Assembly: GCA_021205245.1 (NCBI GenBank)
Contig: JAJPXZ010000173.1
Location: forward strand, 1 to 64,000
Direction of reading: 5' to 3'
DNA from: Planctomycetaceae bacterium
Lineage (GTDB): Bacteria; Planctomycetota; SZUA-567
DNA: 64,000 nucleotides
Shown: positions 1-9,440 of the stretch, in pieces
Layout: the number at the start of each line of letters is the position of its first letter
How positions within the stretch are numbered: position 1 is the first letter of the stretch
Translations under genes and position numbers: made by a program
The notes under the pieces: model-generated
Database searches by the model: none
Seen by the model: only the letters and a program-made list of their open reading frames with translations
What the model was told of the DNA's origin: nothing

Positions 1-111
1 CCCGGCCGAACCGCCCGCTTATTTCGCTGGTGGAGGTCCGCACGCCGGGGTGACGATGGGGGAGGGTGCTAGGTTTGGGGTACGGCGGATGTTGCAGTAC
101 CACCGTTCCTT
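1..111. repeat. Dispersed intergenic repeat A, copy 1 (truncated by window edge)
   Basis: CCCGGCCGAACCGCCCGCTTATTT...GGTCCGCACGCCGGGGTGACG...GTACCACCGTTCCTT shared with 3351-3481, 42222-42355 and 42467-42570. Confidence 0.8.
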
Positions 112-122
112 AGCGGATTGCG

Positions 123-1322
123 TTATGCCAGCCGGCTCTTTCGACGGATGGCGATGATCTGCCACGCTGAAATGAGGGCCGCCATCAGGGCGCAGATGGC
201 GATGAAGACGACGATGGTGGAACTGGTGACGCCACGGCGCATCAAGGCTCCCGCTATCATGATGACGACGGAGGCGGCGGCAAAAGTGCCGCCCATCATC
301 AGGCTCATACGAAGCATCTGGGTCGCGCCCGCCATGTTCTTGGCTATGGCGACCGCGGCCGGGTGAATCGCCGCCGGCGTGACGATGCATAACGGCAGCG
401 AGACGACAAATCCCCATTCAGGCGACGGCACATACGCCATCAACAACAGCAGCGGAAATGCCAACAATTGCGTCCCGAGGGCAATCGGATAAAAACCCCT
501 GGACCGCGTCAGGCTGCTCCACAGGAACGAACTGAGAGACGACCCCACCCCCATCACCATCAAGACCCAGCCGCTCCAGTGCCGCGACTCCGGCCCGAAA
601 CGGAGTTCGAAATGGCTGGAGAGAATGGCCAGAAACAGACCTGTCGCAATACACATGCACATACCGACGGCCAACAGCGGCCAGTAACTCAAGGCCCCGT
701 CCTGCACCCGGGTGATCCGCTTCGACCTCGGCCTGATCATGACCGACGGATGCTCGCGCTTCCTCTTTCGGTAGGAAATGAGAAAGATGCCGGCCACGAT
801 GACGGCCGGCACGGCAAACCACGCCAGCGCCGGGAATCCATAGGATTCGGTGACGCGGATGCTGAGGGGCGTCATGGCTGCGTAAATCGCCGCCCCGCCA
901 GCCATGAAGAATGGAATGCCCAGGTACGATTTTTCGCCCGAGGCGTCGTGGGCCGAAAGGACGGCCTCGGGGTGGTAGAGGCCGGTCCCGGCTGCGCCGA
1001 TGACAATGATGATGGACAGGGAGACAATGCCGGTGGCAAAGCCCATAAACACCGCCGAAGACGCCATTATGATGGCCAGCCACAACACCCAGGCGAGGTT
1101 GCGGTTGCCCATGACATAGGCGGCGGTGGGTTGGATAAGGTTGTTGACGAGGGCGCTCGCGCCGATCAGCATGACGACGTCGCCGATGGGGATACCCAGG
1201 TAGGCGGCAAGGCCGGGGGCCAGAACCTGCAACATTCCTCCATAGGAATCGACCAGACCGTGGCCGAGAGTGAGGAGCATAACCGGTGTGAAATACTTCA
1301 GTTTCGCGAACATGGGATACAT
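123..1322 (-). CDS. MFS transporter (Fsr/fosmidomycin-resistance-like)
   Basis: 399-aa ORF with about 12 hydrophobic segments and an N-terminus typical of Fsr-like MFS proteins (LLTLGHGLVDSYGGMLQVLAPGLAAYLG). Confidence 0.8.
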   Translation of the reverse strand: MYPMFAKLKYFTPVMLLTLGHGLVDSYGGMLQVLAPGLAAYLGIPIGDVVMLIGASALVNNLIQPTAAYVMGNRNLAWVLWLAIIMASSAVFMGFATGIVSLSIIIVIGAAGTGLYHPEAVLSAHDASGEKSYLGIPFFMAGGAAIYAAMTPLSIRVTESYGFPALAWFAVPAVIVAGIFLISYRKRKREHPSVMIRPRSKRITRVQDGALSYWPLLAVGMCMCIATGLFLAILSSHFELRFGPESRHWSGWVLMVMGVGSSLSSFLWSSLTRSRGFYPIALGTQLLAFPLLLLMAYVPSPEWGFVVSLPLCIVTPAAIHPAAVAIAKNMAGATQMLRMSLMMGGTFAAASVVIMIAGALMRRGVTSSTIVVFIAICALMAALISAWQIIAIRRKSRLA

Positions 1323-1345
1323 CCAAAAAAAGGAATGGAATAGGC

Positions 1346-1380
1346 AAGCCGCCGTCGGTCAAAAAACCGTACGGCGGCTT
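1346..1380 (-). other. Strong inverted repeat (AAGCCGCCGT/ACGGCGGCTT) between two minus-strand genes; possible terminator of the EF-hand gene
   Basis: 10-bp perfect stem with an inner CGGT/ACCG; no clear U-tract after the stem. Confidence 0.5.
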
Positions 1381-1438
1381 CTATATAATCCCTTTTCGCG
1401 GGGGGAATGCAACCGCAATGGGGAACTTATTGCAGAAT

Positions 1439-2788
1439 TTACTTTTTGCTCTTCAACCACACGTCCGCCACCAGCCCCTGACTCCCGTCGGTACGGGTGA
1501 ATGACGACTTTTCACCGATGACGTTGCCGTGCTGATCCAGCTCGTAATCCTTGTTGTAGTTCAGGTCGATGGACTTGATGCCGGCTTCGGCGAGGGTGAG
1601 GGATTCGTCGGTCTGGTTGACGCCGTCGCCATTGAGGTCGCGCCACAGGCGGAGCTGGCTGTAGACCGCGTCGTTTTCGTCAATGACGCCGTCGCCGTTG
1701 TCGTCGTACTGGCGCAGCTTTTCGAAACCGTTGGCGTGGCCGCCCTGGTCGCCGAAGAGTTCGTTGGCGTCGTCGGCGACGCCGTTGCCGTTTTCGTCAA
1801 GGTAGAGGAAGGCGTTGTTGCCCTGGATAAAGGCGGTCTGGACCGGCGAGCCGTCGCCCTTGATATCGAAGTAGACGCCGTCGTCGGCCGAGGTCAGGTT
1901 GATGCCTTCGCCGCCCAGGTCGAAGACGAGCGGGTCGGACAGGTCTTCCCATTCGATATAGGACTGGAGATCCATGCCGGATATGGTGCCGCCGTTCTGG
2001 ACCTGTTCGATCATGACGTCCAGGGAGGCGCTGAAGGAACGTTGCGAGTTCAAGGTCTGGTTGGCGATGGAGCTGCTGGAGAAAAGCATCTCGAAGCGCC
2101 AGTTGCTGTTGGAACTGACGATATTATTGAAATTGAAGTTCTTGGAGTTCGACTGGGAGCCGCCCCAGAGGGCGAAGTTCTGGCTGGCGCTGTTGCCGCC
2201 GGTGTTGCCGCTGGTGGCGTTGCGGTAATTAGCGCTGATGGAGGTCAGCAATTTTTCAATCGTGTCCGCCAGCATCTGCTGGGTCTTGATGGCGAGGGAG
2301 GCGACGGACATGGTCGAGCCCTGCGCGTTCCGCTGCACTTCGACATAACGGACTTCGCCGTTATTGATATTGATGTTGCGGGAGATGTCGTCGCCGCCGG
2401 TGTTGACCAGGTTCTGGTTTTCGCCCGCCTTCATAAGGCCTTCAAGCAGGGACTTGACCTTTTCGAACAGATCTTCGTCACCCGCCATCTGTTCCATCGT
2501 CTCGGCGCTGATGTTGATGGTGGCGTCGAGGCCGGTTTCGACAAAGTAGCTGCCGGCTTCGGCGAACGAGGACAGCGACCGGTTGGTGATGGTGGTGCCG
2601 GGGAGAGAAGTGGCGAGGCGTTCCATCGTCACGCTGATCTTCTCTTTCATGGACATGCCGGTGGTGTCTACGAGACGTGAACCCAGTTCCTTGGCGAACA
2701 GCGCCGGATCGACATTTGCGTCGGTATTGGCAGATGCGGCGGCGGCAGCGGCGGCGGCTTGGGTTGCTTCGGCGGTCGAGTTGAGCAT
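1439..2788 (-). CDS. EF-hand/dockerin-like calcium-binding protein of unknown function
   Basis: 449-aa ORF; C-terminal acidic loops DENGNGVADDANE, DDNGDGVIDENDA, DLNGDGVNQTDES; N-terminal poly-Ala; no signal peptide seen. Confidence 0.75.
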   Translation of the reverse strand: MLNSTAEATQAAAAAAAASANTDANVDPALFAKELGSRLVDTTGMSMKEKISVTMERLATSLPGTTITNRSLSSFAEAGSYFVETGLDATINISAETMEQMAGDEDLFEKVKSLLEGLMKAGENQNLVNTGGDDISRNININNGEVRYVEVQRNAQGSTMSVASLAIKTQQMLADTIEKLLTSISANYRNATSGNTGGNSASQNFALWGGSQSNSKNFNFNNIVSSNSNWRFEMLFSSSSIANQTLNSQRSFSASLDVMIEQVQNGGTISGMDLQSYIEWEDLSDPLVFDLGGEGINLTSADDGVYFDIKGDGSPVQTAFIQGNNAFLYLDENGNGVADDANELFGDQGGHANGFEKLRQYDDNGDGVIDENDAVYSQLRLWRDLNGDGVNQTDESLTLAEAGIKSIDLNYNKDYELDQHGNVIGEKSSFTRTDGSQGLVADVWLKSKK

Positions 2789-3350
2789 GGTAATCCTCCT
2801 TGGATGGCGCGATGACGCGTCGTTAATTTAAGGCCCACTCCGGGCATTCGTCTTTTCTGGTCGTCCCTGTTCGCCGTAAAGGCGGGCTTGGGGGGCGGGC
2901 GTCGCCTCTCTAGGGTGAGGCAAGCGCTGCCTTGAAGGGGAGGCTTGGCGCAAGCCCGGAGCGTTGTTGGAAATGTCGATGATTTCCGTGAACGCAACCC
3001 CCCAAGAATATGGAAGGGACATTATTCGTACTGCCATACTCGCCAACTACACTGTGGAACTTTGCCTTGCGGTTTGTTACAGCCTTGTCTAGAGGTTGTG
3101 CAATTTTTTAGTTATCTGAAGGGGAGGAAAGCAAGCTCGTTGCCTTTTTGCCAAAAAAAAGGATTGCCGGCAGAAAAGTGCGCTAACTTCAGTAAATTTA
3201 TTATTTTTCTGGTGAAATATTTGGCTAAAGTTGAATGGATTTTTTGCCGAAGGGGGCGGTGGGGAAGCACTTGCCGGAAGGAACGGACTTTTTTGCCGAC
3301 AGGGTGGAGGATTGGTTGTTTTGTGGAGGTCTGGAGCGGAGGGTTGGGGC

Positions 3351-3481
3351 GTGGACCCCGGCCGAACCGCCTGTTTTTTGCCCGGGTGAATGCTGTATAC
3401 GCCGGGGTGACGTGTGGGGGAGGATGGGGCGATTTTGGTGGGCCGATTTGATATGTCGCTGGGTATGTACCACCGTTCCTT
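3351..3481. repeat. Dispersed intergenic repeat A, copy 2
   Basis: GTGGACCCCGGCCGAACCGCC...CGCCGGGGTGACG...TATGTACCACCGTTCCTT. Confidence 0.75.
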
Positions 3482-3494
3482 CGTTGATCCGTCC

Positions 3495-3787
3495 GCTGGG
3501 CCCCCGCGTTCGCGGGGGTGACGATTCTTTTTGGAGTGAGCGGGGCAGATTCAACGCCGAACTCTCCCTCGACGTCACTCTATGCTTCGCTATGGCGGAA
3601 AAAGCCAAACATAAAAAAGCGGTCCCCGCTACGGGGACCGCTGGGCCCCCGCGTTCGCGGGGGTGACGATTCTTTTTGGAGTGAGCGGGGCAGATTCAAC
3701 GCCGAACTCTCCCTCGACGTCACTCTATGCTTCGCTATGGCGGAAAAAGCCAAACATAAAAAAGCGGTCCCCGCTACGGGGACCGCT
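3495..3787. repeat. Perfect tandem duplication, period 145 bp (3495-3642 and 3640-3787)
   Basis: Direct comparison: both copies run GCTGGGCCCCCGCGTTCGCGGGGGTGACG...AAAAAAGCGGTCCCCGCTACGGGGACCGCT; also visible as repeated peptides in ORF 3518..3841. Confidence 0.95.
3757..3787 (-). terminator. Rho-independent terminator of ferredoxin gene (duplicated at 3612-3642)
   Basis: Minus strand AGCGGTCCCC-gtagc-GGGGACCGCT followed by TTTTTT, just downstream of the ferredoxin stop. Confidence 0.85.
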
Positions 3788-3818
3788 CGTCATGCTTCAT
3801 GCCTCAATGAGACACATC

Positions 3819-3989
3819 TCATTCGGGGGCGATGGCATTGACCGGGCATTCGCCAACGCACGCACCGCAATCGACACAGGCGGCTGCGTCGATGGTGTAG
3901 ATCGGATCGCCTTCGTTGATGGCGCTGGTGGGGCAGACATCTTTGCAGGCGCCGCAGGCCTGGCAGGCATCGGAAATGACGTGGGCCAT
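3819..3989 (-). CDS. 2[4Fe-4S] ferredoxin
   Basis: Two CxxCxxCxxxCP motifs (CQACGACKDVCP, CVDCGACVGECP); RBS AGGAG upstream of MAHVISD. Confidence 0.95.
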   Translation of the reverse strand: MAHVISDACQACGACKDVCPTSAINEGDPIYTIDAAACVDCGACVGECPVNAIAPE

Positions 3990-4284
3990 ATTTCTCTCCT
4001 TGTGTGCTCGCTTAAAACGGGTACCCACCCTACGGGGAGGGTTACAATCGACTTTCCTTGGACGGTACGGTTTACCTTACACTATGGATGGGCAAAATCA
4101 ACCAAAAAACAAGCGAAAATGCGAACGGGAAAAAGTTGGACCAGTCATAGATTCTTTCAGGGTAACCAACTCCCGCCATTAGACTTGGAAAAAGAAGCCT
4201 ATTCGCCCGCCACGTCGTTTTCTCGATTGCCTTGATACCATATAATATCTATAGTAGCGCTCTTACCCTTCTTAAGGATTATCC

Positions 4285-5691
4285 GTGGATAGCCAGCGTT
4301 TCAACCTTACCCAAGGCAGCATCACCCGCAAGCTGCTCATGGTCTCCGTTCCCATCATCGGCACCCAATTGATGCTGATGGGCTACAACCTGGTGGATAT
4401 GTTCCTGCTTGGCCGGGTCGGCTCGGGCGCGGTGGCGGCGTCGGGTTCCGCCGGCATGTTCATGTGGCTGGCGGGCGGGCTGATGCTGGTGGGCAGGATG
4501 GGGTCGGAAATCGGCGTCGCCCAATCCAAGGGGCGGCGCGATAACGCAAACGCCATGGGCTTTTCCCACGATTCACTCTTCCTCGCGCTGATCCTGAGCC
4601 TAGTTTTTGCCGCCGCCTGCCTGTTTGTACCCGGGTCGATGATCGGCTTCTTGAATATCCAGGAGCCTGACATCGCAAAAGCGGCGCAGGACTACCTTTC
4701 CATCAACGGTTTGTGCATCCCGGCCCAGTTGCTCTCCAGTGCCATAAGCGGCGCATTCACCGGCGCCGGTAACTCGCGCGCGCCGTTTTTCGTCAATGCC
4801 ATCGGCCTTGGCCTCAATGCCGGCCTTGACCCGCTGTTTATTTTCAGCCTCGGCATGGGTGTCCAGGGCGCGGCGTGGGCGACCATTATCTCGCAGAATA
4901 TCTCCTGCCTTCTTTGCATCTACTGGCTGTTGTACCGGAAGGACCGGCCTTTTCCCCAGTTCATCATCCGGCAACGGCCGGACGTCGCCCGCGTCAGGCA
5001 AATTCTGCGCTGGTCGGTGCCGGTCAGTATCGAGAATATGCTCTTTACCTTTTTCTCCATGGTTGTGGCACGGCAGGTGGCTTTGTTCGGCGCTGATGCC
5101 ATTACCGTTATTCGCGTGGGGAGCCAGGTCGAATCGCTCTGTTGGCTGATATGCCTCGGCTTTTCATCAGGCATTACCGCCTTTATCGGCCAGAACTACG
5201 GCGCGGGGCTGTGGATGCGTATCCGGCGGGGGTTGCGGCTCTCGCTCCTTCTGATCACCGCGTGGGGTTTGCTGGTGACAGCCTTGTTTCTTACCTATGG
5301 CCGGGAGGTGACCGGGCTGTTTGTCCCGGAAGAACGCATCGCCGAGATGGGCGAAGTGTATCTCCGCATTCTCGCCATGAGTCAGGTATTTTTCTGTCTC
5401 GAGTCCATCGCCGCCGGGGCGTTCCGGGGCCTGGGCCGAACCACGCCGCCGTCAATCGTCTCCATTATATGTAATGGGGCGCGCGCGCCCCTCGCCTACC
5501 TTATCCCCGCCATGGGCTTTGGCTTACCGGGAATGTGGTGGGTGATTGCCATCACCGCCTCGGTGCGCGGCGCCTGGGTTTTTATCTGGTTCCTCCTCTA
5601 TGCCCGCAACAAACCGGTGGACGATGTGCCGCCCACGCCCCTCCCGAGCGAAGTTTCCAGCGACGTACCAAGCGTCCGCATTCTTCCATGA
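4285..5691 (+). CDS. MATE family efflux transporter
   Basis: 468-aa polytopic protein with MATE features (PIIGTQLMLMGYNLVDMFLLGRVG...). Confidence 0.9.
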   Translation: MDSQRFNLTQGSITRKLLMVSVPIIGTQLMLMGYNLVDMFLLGRVGSGAVAASGSAGMFMWLAGGLMLVGRMGSEIGVAQSKGRRDNANAMGFSHDSLFLALILSLVFAAACLFVPGSMIGFLNIQEPDIAKAAQDYLSINGLCIPAQLLSSAISGAFTGAGNSRAPFFVNAIGLGLNAGLDPLFIFSLGMGVQGAAWATIISQNISCLLCIYWLLYRKDRPFPQFIIRQRPDVARVRQILRWSVPVSIENMLFTFFSMVVARQVALFGADAITVIRVGSQVESLCWLICLGFSSGITAFIGQNYGAGLWMRIRRGLRLSLLLITAWGLLVTALFLTYGREVTGLFVPEERIAEMGEVYLRILAMSQVFFCLESIAAGAFRGLGRTTPPSIVSIICNGARAPLAYLIPAMGFGLPGMWWVIAITASVRGAWVFIWFLLYARNKPVDDVPPTPLPSEVSSDVPSVRILP

Positions 5692-5833
5692 TGGTGAATA
5701 TTACAGACTTAGAACGAAAGCCAAAATTTATTTACCAAGAGTACAGTTTTTGTGAAACATAAGTGTACCGGCTGGTACTGTTATTATGGAGGCGGGGTTG
5801 AGCCGCCACCAGTACCCCTTAGAGGAGCCAGCC

Positions 5834-6166
5834 ATGAATAAGCTTATTATTTGGGCGCTCGCCGCCGTCATGTTTGCCAGCGTTATCGTCACTCCCGTCC
5901 AGGCGATGGAGCCACTCAAGGCTGGCGGGAGTCAGGAACTCGTCGCCAATCGGCGCGGCAACCGTCAGCCGCCCCGCCGCGACCGTGGCCGTGGCCACGA
6001 CCGTGGACGCGACCGCCGCCACAGCAGCAATTCCGGTTGGGGTTGGGCTATCGCCGGTGCGGTTATCGGCGGCGCGATTGCCTCCGGCATCGCCGAATCG
6101 TCCCGTCCGGCCGAACCGGTGCTGGTGTGCGACGCCTACGGCAACTGCTACTACGTTTACCAGTAG
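5834..6166 (+). CDS. Small exported Arg/Gly-rich protein with glycine-zipper-like segment
   Basis: Signal peptide MNKLIIWALAAVMFASVIVTPVQA; RGRGHDRGRDRRH stretch; AIAGAVIGGAIASGIA; RBS AGAGGAG. Confidence 0.75.
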   Translation: MNKLIIWALAAVMFASVIVTPVQAMEPLKAGGSQELVANRRGNRQPPRRDRGRGHDRGRDRRHSSNSGWGWAIAGAVIGGAIASGIAESSRPAEPVLVCDAYGNCYYVYQ

Positions 6167-6294
6167 AGCTTTTTCTTCAAACCCCCCGCTGAGGCCGCGC
6201 AGCGTCTCCACCCGGACGCATGAGTTCCGGGACAAGTAAACGCCTGCCTTTTTGCCATGTGGAGATTGTGAGCTGCGTGGAGTGCGGAAAGTGT

Positions 6295-6326
6295 GGCCCG
6301 GGCCGTGACGGTCCGGGCCATTTTTG
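6295..6326 (+). terminator. Rho-independent terminator after small exported protein
   Basis: GGCCCGG...CCGGGCC followed by ATTTTTG. Confidence 0.8.
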
Positions 6327-8087
6327 TTATCCGACTTCGGCGACGATACGCATGTCTTTGAAAAAATCGCATCCCGCCACAGGCGCGCGGCCGGGGCCGG
6401 GAGGGCGGACCATGATCGGCTGCTTGACCTGATTTTCCGGCTTGCCTTCGGCCGCCTTGCGGGCGCGCCATTCGTCATAACAGCCGGGCGCCAGAATGAC
6501 GGCGCGGGGGAAGGCAATCCTGCCGTCGTCGCGCTTGGCCTGGTACTCGACATTGCGGTGCATGAGTTCGTCGTCAAATACCGATAAGAGCTGTTGCAGA
6601 CGTTCGCGGAGCATTTTGCCCTGGCTGCCGGGCAGGCCTTCGTCGGTCGCGCCACGGCATTCCATCGCCACGACATAGCGGGCGACATCGCCCTCGATTT
6701 CGTAGGTAAGGGTAAAGCCGTTCATGAGCGGGCCGTTGACAGCCGCCGTCTCCATGGCCGCAATGACCTGATCCTCGGTCAGCTTCTCGCCCGTCGCCGA
6801 CAGCACCGATCCCGCCCGGCGCTCGAACGCGACCAGCGGCGTCCGCCGCATAAAGCCTGTCACCCGCACGAGGTCGCCCATATCGTACCGATAGAAGCCG
6901 CCGCTGGTGGTGATGATGAGCCGGTACAGCTCGCCTTCCTGCAACTGCCCCGGCAAAAGCGTCGGCCTGATGCCGCGCGGATCATCGATATCTGCCGGCA
7001 CGAATTCCATCACATGCCCGCCGACCGCGAGAACGCCCGAGGGATCGTCGTCCCAAAGGGGGATGGAGAAGGTGCCTTCGGACGCGCGGAGGCCAAGACA
7101 GCGCATGGGGGTATTGCCCCACAACGCCGCCACGTGGGGGAGATAAAAGGACGACGCGCCGCCCTGCCAGGTGAGAATCATCGCCAAGTGCGGCCATGCC
7201 GCCATGGGGGTGAGGAGACCGTCGGCGGCGACTTTTTCCCGCAATTCACGAGCCCGCGAGGGGTTGGGCCGGAACGACGACGCCAGGCTCCGCAGGGTGG
7301 GCGAGGCGTTCTTGTCGCCGCGCGCTGGATGGCCGTGGGCGAGGTGATCGAGGAGGCGATCGGCGTCGCGGGCCATCCGCCCCGCCATCGCCACCAGCGT
7401 CGACGGGTTGACCGACGTGACGACGCGGAGGTTTTCCTCCGCCAGGGCGAAAAGAATGAGGTTGAACCACCGGTCCTCGGCATCGGTCAACCGCTGAATC
7501 GCGGCCGGGACTGCCATGCGCCGCCGCACCGGGATCGACTGGGTGTCGAGCTGTTTGCCGCTCATCGCCCCGTAGGGGATGCCGCCGTCGGTCCTGCCGA
7601 ATTCGGCCGGGCTGGCCATAACCAGGTACTTGCCCTGGTTCACCGGCGGGTGGTCGCGGTAGACGTGGTACATCCAGATCAGGTGTTGGCGATGGTGCTC
7701 GCGGATAAAGGCGCGGTTGACCGGGCAAAACTTCGGCTCCGACGTGGTGCCGCTGGTGAGGGAAAACATGTCGGGCTTGCCGGGGGTGAGAACGTTTTCC
7801 TCGCCCGCTTTCATGCGATCGATTTGGGGCAGGAAATCGGAATAATTGCGGATCGGCACGTCGCGACGGTAGGCTTTCCAGAGATCGGTGCCGGGAAGGT
7901 CGGCCATGGCGGCGAACTTGTGCTGGACACCAAACTCACTCTGACAATTCGCCTCCAGGATGCGCCGGAGCGCCTCCTCCTGGGTGGCGAAAGGCCTGTT
8001 GACCGCCTGCTCGAAGCGCCCGAGGGGCTTGTGCATGACTTGGTCAAAGACCCAGCCGAGAAGTTTTGCCATTATGGCGTCTTTCAC
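6327..8087 (-). CDS. GH3 auxin-responsive-promoter family protein (acyl-adenylating amido synthetase-like)
   Basis: 586 aa with GH3-type SLTSGTTSEPKFCPVN motif and overall GH3 layout. Confidence 0.85.
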   Translation of the reverse strand: MKDAIMAKLLGWVFDQVMHKPLGRFEQAVNRPFATQEEALRRILEANCQSEFGVQHKFAAMADLPGTDLWKAYRRDVPIRNYSDFLPQIDRMKAGEENVLTPGKPDMFSLTSGTTSEPKFCPVNRAFIREHHRQHLIWMYHVYRDHPPVNQGKYLVMASPAEFGRTDGGIPYGAMSGKQLDTQSIPVRRRMAVPAAIQRLTDAEDRWFNLILFALAEENLRVVTSVNPSTLVAMAGRMARDADRLLDHLAHGHPARGDKNASPTLRSLASSFRPNPSRARELREKVAADGLLTPMAAWPHLAMILTWQGGASSFYLPHVAALWGNTPMRCLGLRASEGTFSIPLWDDDPSGVLAVGGHVMEFVPADIDDPRGIRPTLLPGQLQEGELYRLIITTSGGFYRYDMGDLVRVTGFMRRTPLVAFERRAGSVLSATGEKLTEDQVIAAMETAAVNGPLMNGFTLTYEIEGDVARYVVAMECRGATDEGLPGSQGKMLRERLQQLLSVFDDELMHRNVEYQAKRDDGRIAFPRAVILAPGCYDEWRARKAAEGKPENQVKQPIMVRPPGPGRAPVAGCDFFKDMRIVAEVG

Positions 8088-8213
8088 AGCGGACCCTCAT
8101 TGCGAAAGAGCCATAGTACGCGAAGCAAGGCCGGGTTACAACGGGAAATAACGCCGGGATTCCGTCCGGGTTGATGCCACACGAGCGGGCTTTTGTTTTG
8201 TGGGAATAAAGTC

Positions 8214-9134
8214 CTAATGTCTCGATTGAGGGCGAAATACATAGAACAGGTTGGGTTCGGAGACGAGGTAGAGGGTATCGTCGTCGTCCATCGCCACGCC
8301 CTCGGGCTGCGGCACCGGGGCGCTCAGGCCGTGGCCGGATTGGAGCGACTGGCTACTGACCGGCTGGCCGCTTGTGTCAATCTCCAGGAGAATGCGCGAC
8401 TCGTCCGACAGGACCAGGAGGTGGCGATAGCGCTGGTTGAAATCGAGGCCGGAGACATCGGTGACGAAGAGGCGGTCGTCGCGCTGCTGGTTATCGGTGA
8501 CGTCGACATTCAGGGCATTGCCGGAGTTATGGGGAAAACCGGTGACCTCATAAATGTGGACAGGCCGCTTTTCCTTGGCGGCGTAGAGTTTTCTTTCGGA
8601 AAAGTCCCACGCCAGACCTTCGACCCCGCTGTTGCCGGCGTCGCCCGAGCCGACGGTTATGCGTTGCAGATCGCGGGCATCGACCGAGTCGGTGTTCGCG
8701 TCGATAAACACCTGGACCAGCTTTTGCGCCCGTTCGTCCGACAGGATGTAAGAGCCGTCACCTATGTACTCGATAGCCTCCGGATCGGCCATCCCCCGCA
8801 AACCGATGCTGCGGAGAACATCGCCCCCGGTGGATAATTCGACGATTTCGGCCGGGTTGTTGATAACGGCGAAGAGGGTGCGGGTGTCCCGGTTCCAGGT
8901 CAGGCCCGATAGATTGTCGTCGACGCCCGCAACCGGCTTCGCCTCGAGCGTGACCGCGTAGCCGGGGAGCCACAGCGAGCGCTCGCGCCATTCGCTGGCG
9001 TAATACCATTGCCGGAAATCGAAACAGACCCGACCGAAGAAGCGGAAATGTCGGCCCGCCACAACTCCGGCCGCCACCACGATAACCGCGACGACGCAGA
9101 GGACGAACCTGCCTTTCTTTTTCCGTTTCGTCAC
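8214..9134 (-). CDS. SdiA-regulated (YjiK-like) domain protein, membrane-anchored
   Basis: N-terminal TM helix; NLSGLTWNRDTRTLFAVINNPAEIVELSTGGDVLRSIGLRGMADPEAIEYIGDG beta-propeller pattern. Confidence 0.75.
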   Translation of the reverse strand: MTKRKKKGRFVLCVVAVIVVAAGVVAGRHFRFFGRVCFDFRQWYYASEWRERSLWLPGYAVTLEAKPVAGVDDNLSGLTWNRDTRTLFAVINNPAEIVELSTGGDVLRSIGLRGMADPEAIEYIGDGSYILSDERAQKLVQVFIDANTDSVDARDLQRITVGSGDAGNSGVEGLAWDFSERKLYAAKEKRPVHIYEVTGFPHNSGNALNVDVTDNQQRDDRLFVTDVSGLDFNQRYRHLLVLSDESRILLEIDTSGQPVSSQSLQSGHGLSAPVPQPEGVAMDDDDTLYLVSEPNLFYVFRPQSRH

Positions 9135-9440
9135 GCGCTCCCTTTCATTCCATACCTCCGATTAATTCTACCTGAAATCCCCGGCATGGTTGCCCGAATT
9201 TTCCCATTGTGCCCGCTTGGCTTAAAGATCTGTCACAGGCTGCGTTGCCAAAGTGAAACGGGAACGGGTGGAACAAGCGTCATGACGCCGGTATAGTGAC
9301 GGCGTGGGCACACAGCGCGTTTTCGTTTGTTCCTTGCCTCATAGCCCGCAAATCTTCCGCCTACTCCACATCGGTTCGCAGTACCCGCAGGGCATTGTGC
9401 CAGCTATGGCTGATATTTCTTGTTGAACAAGGGGAACATC

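Noticed and set aside
3495-3787. CRISPR array
   Set aside because: Two contiguous 145-bp units without spacers; no cas genes in the window
3518-3841. Repeated-peptide ORFs (GPRVRGGDDSFWSERGRFNAELSLDVTLCFAMAEK twice)
   Set aside because: The frame arises from the 145-bp tandem intergenic duplication; no RBS or domain
6594-8174. 526-aa plus-strand ORF
   Set aside because: Antisense to the GH3-family gene; Arg/His/Gly-rich composition without domain features
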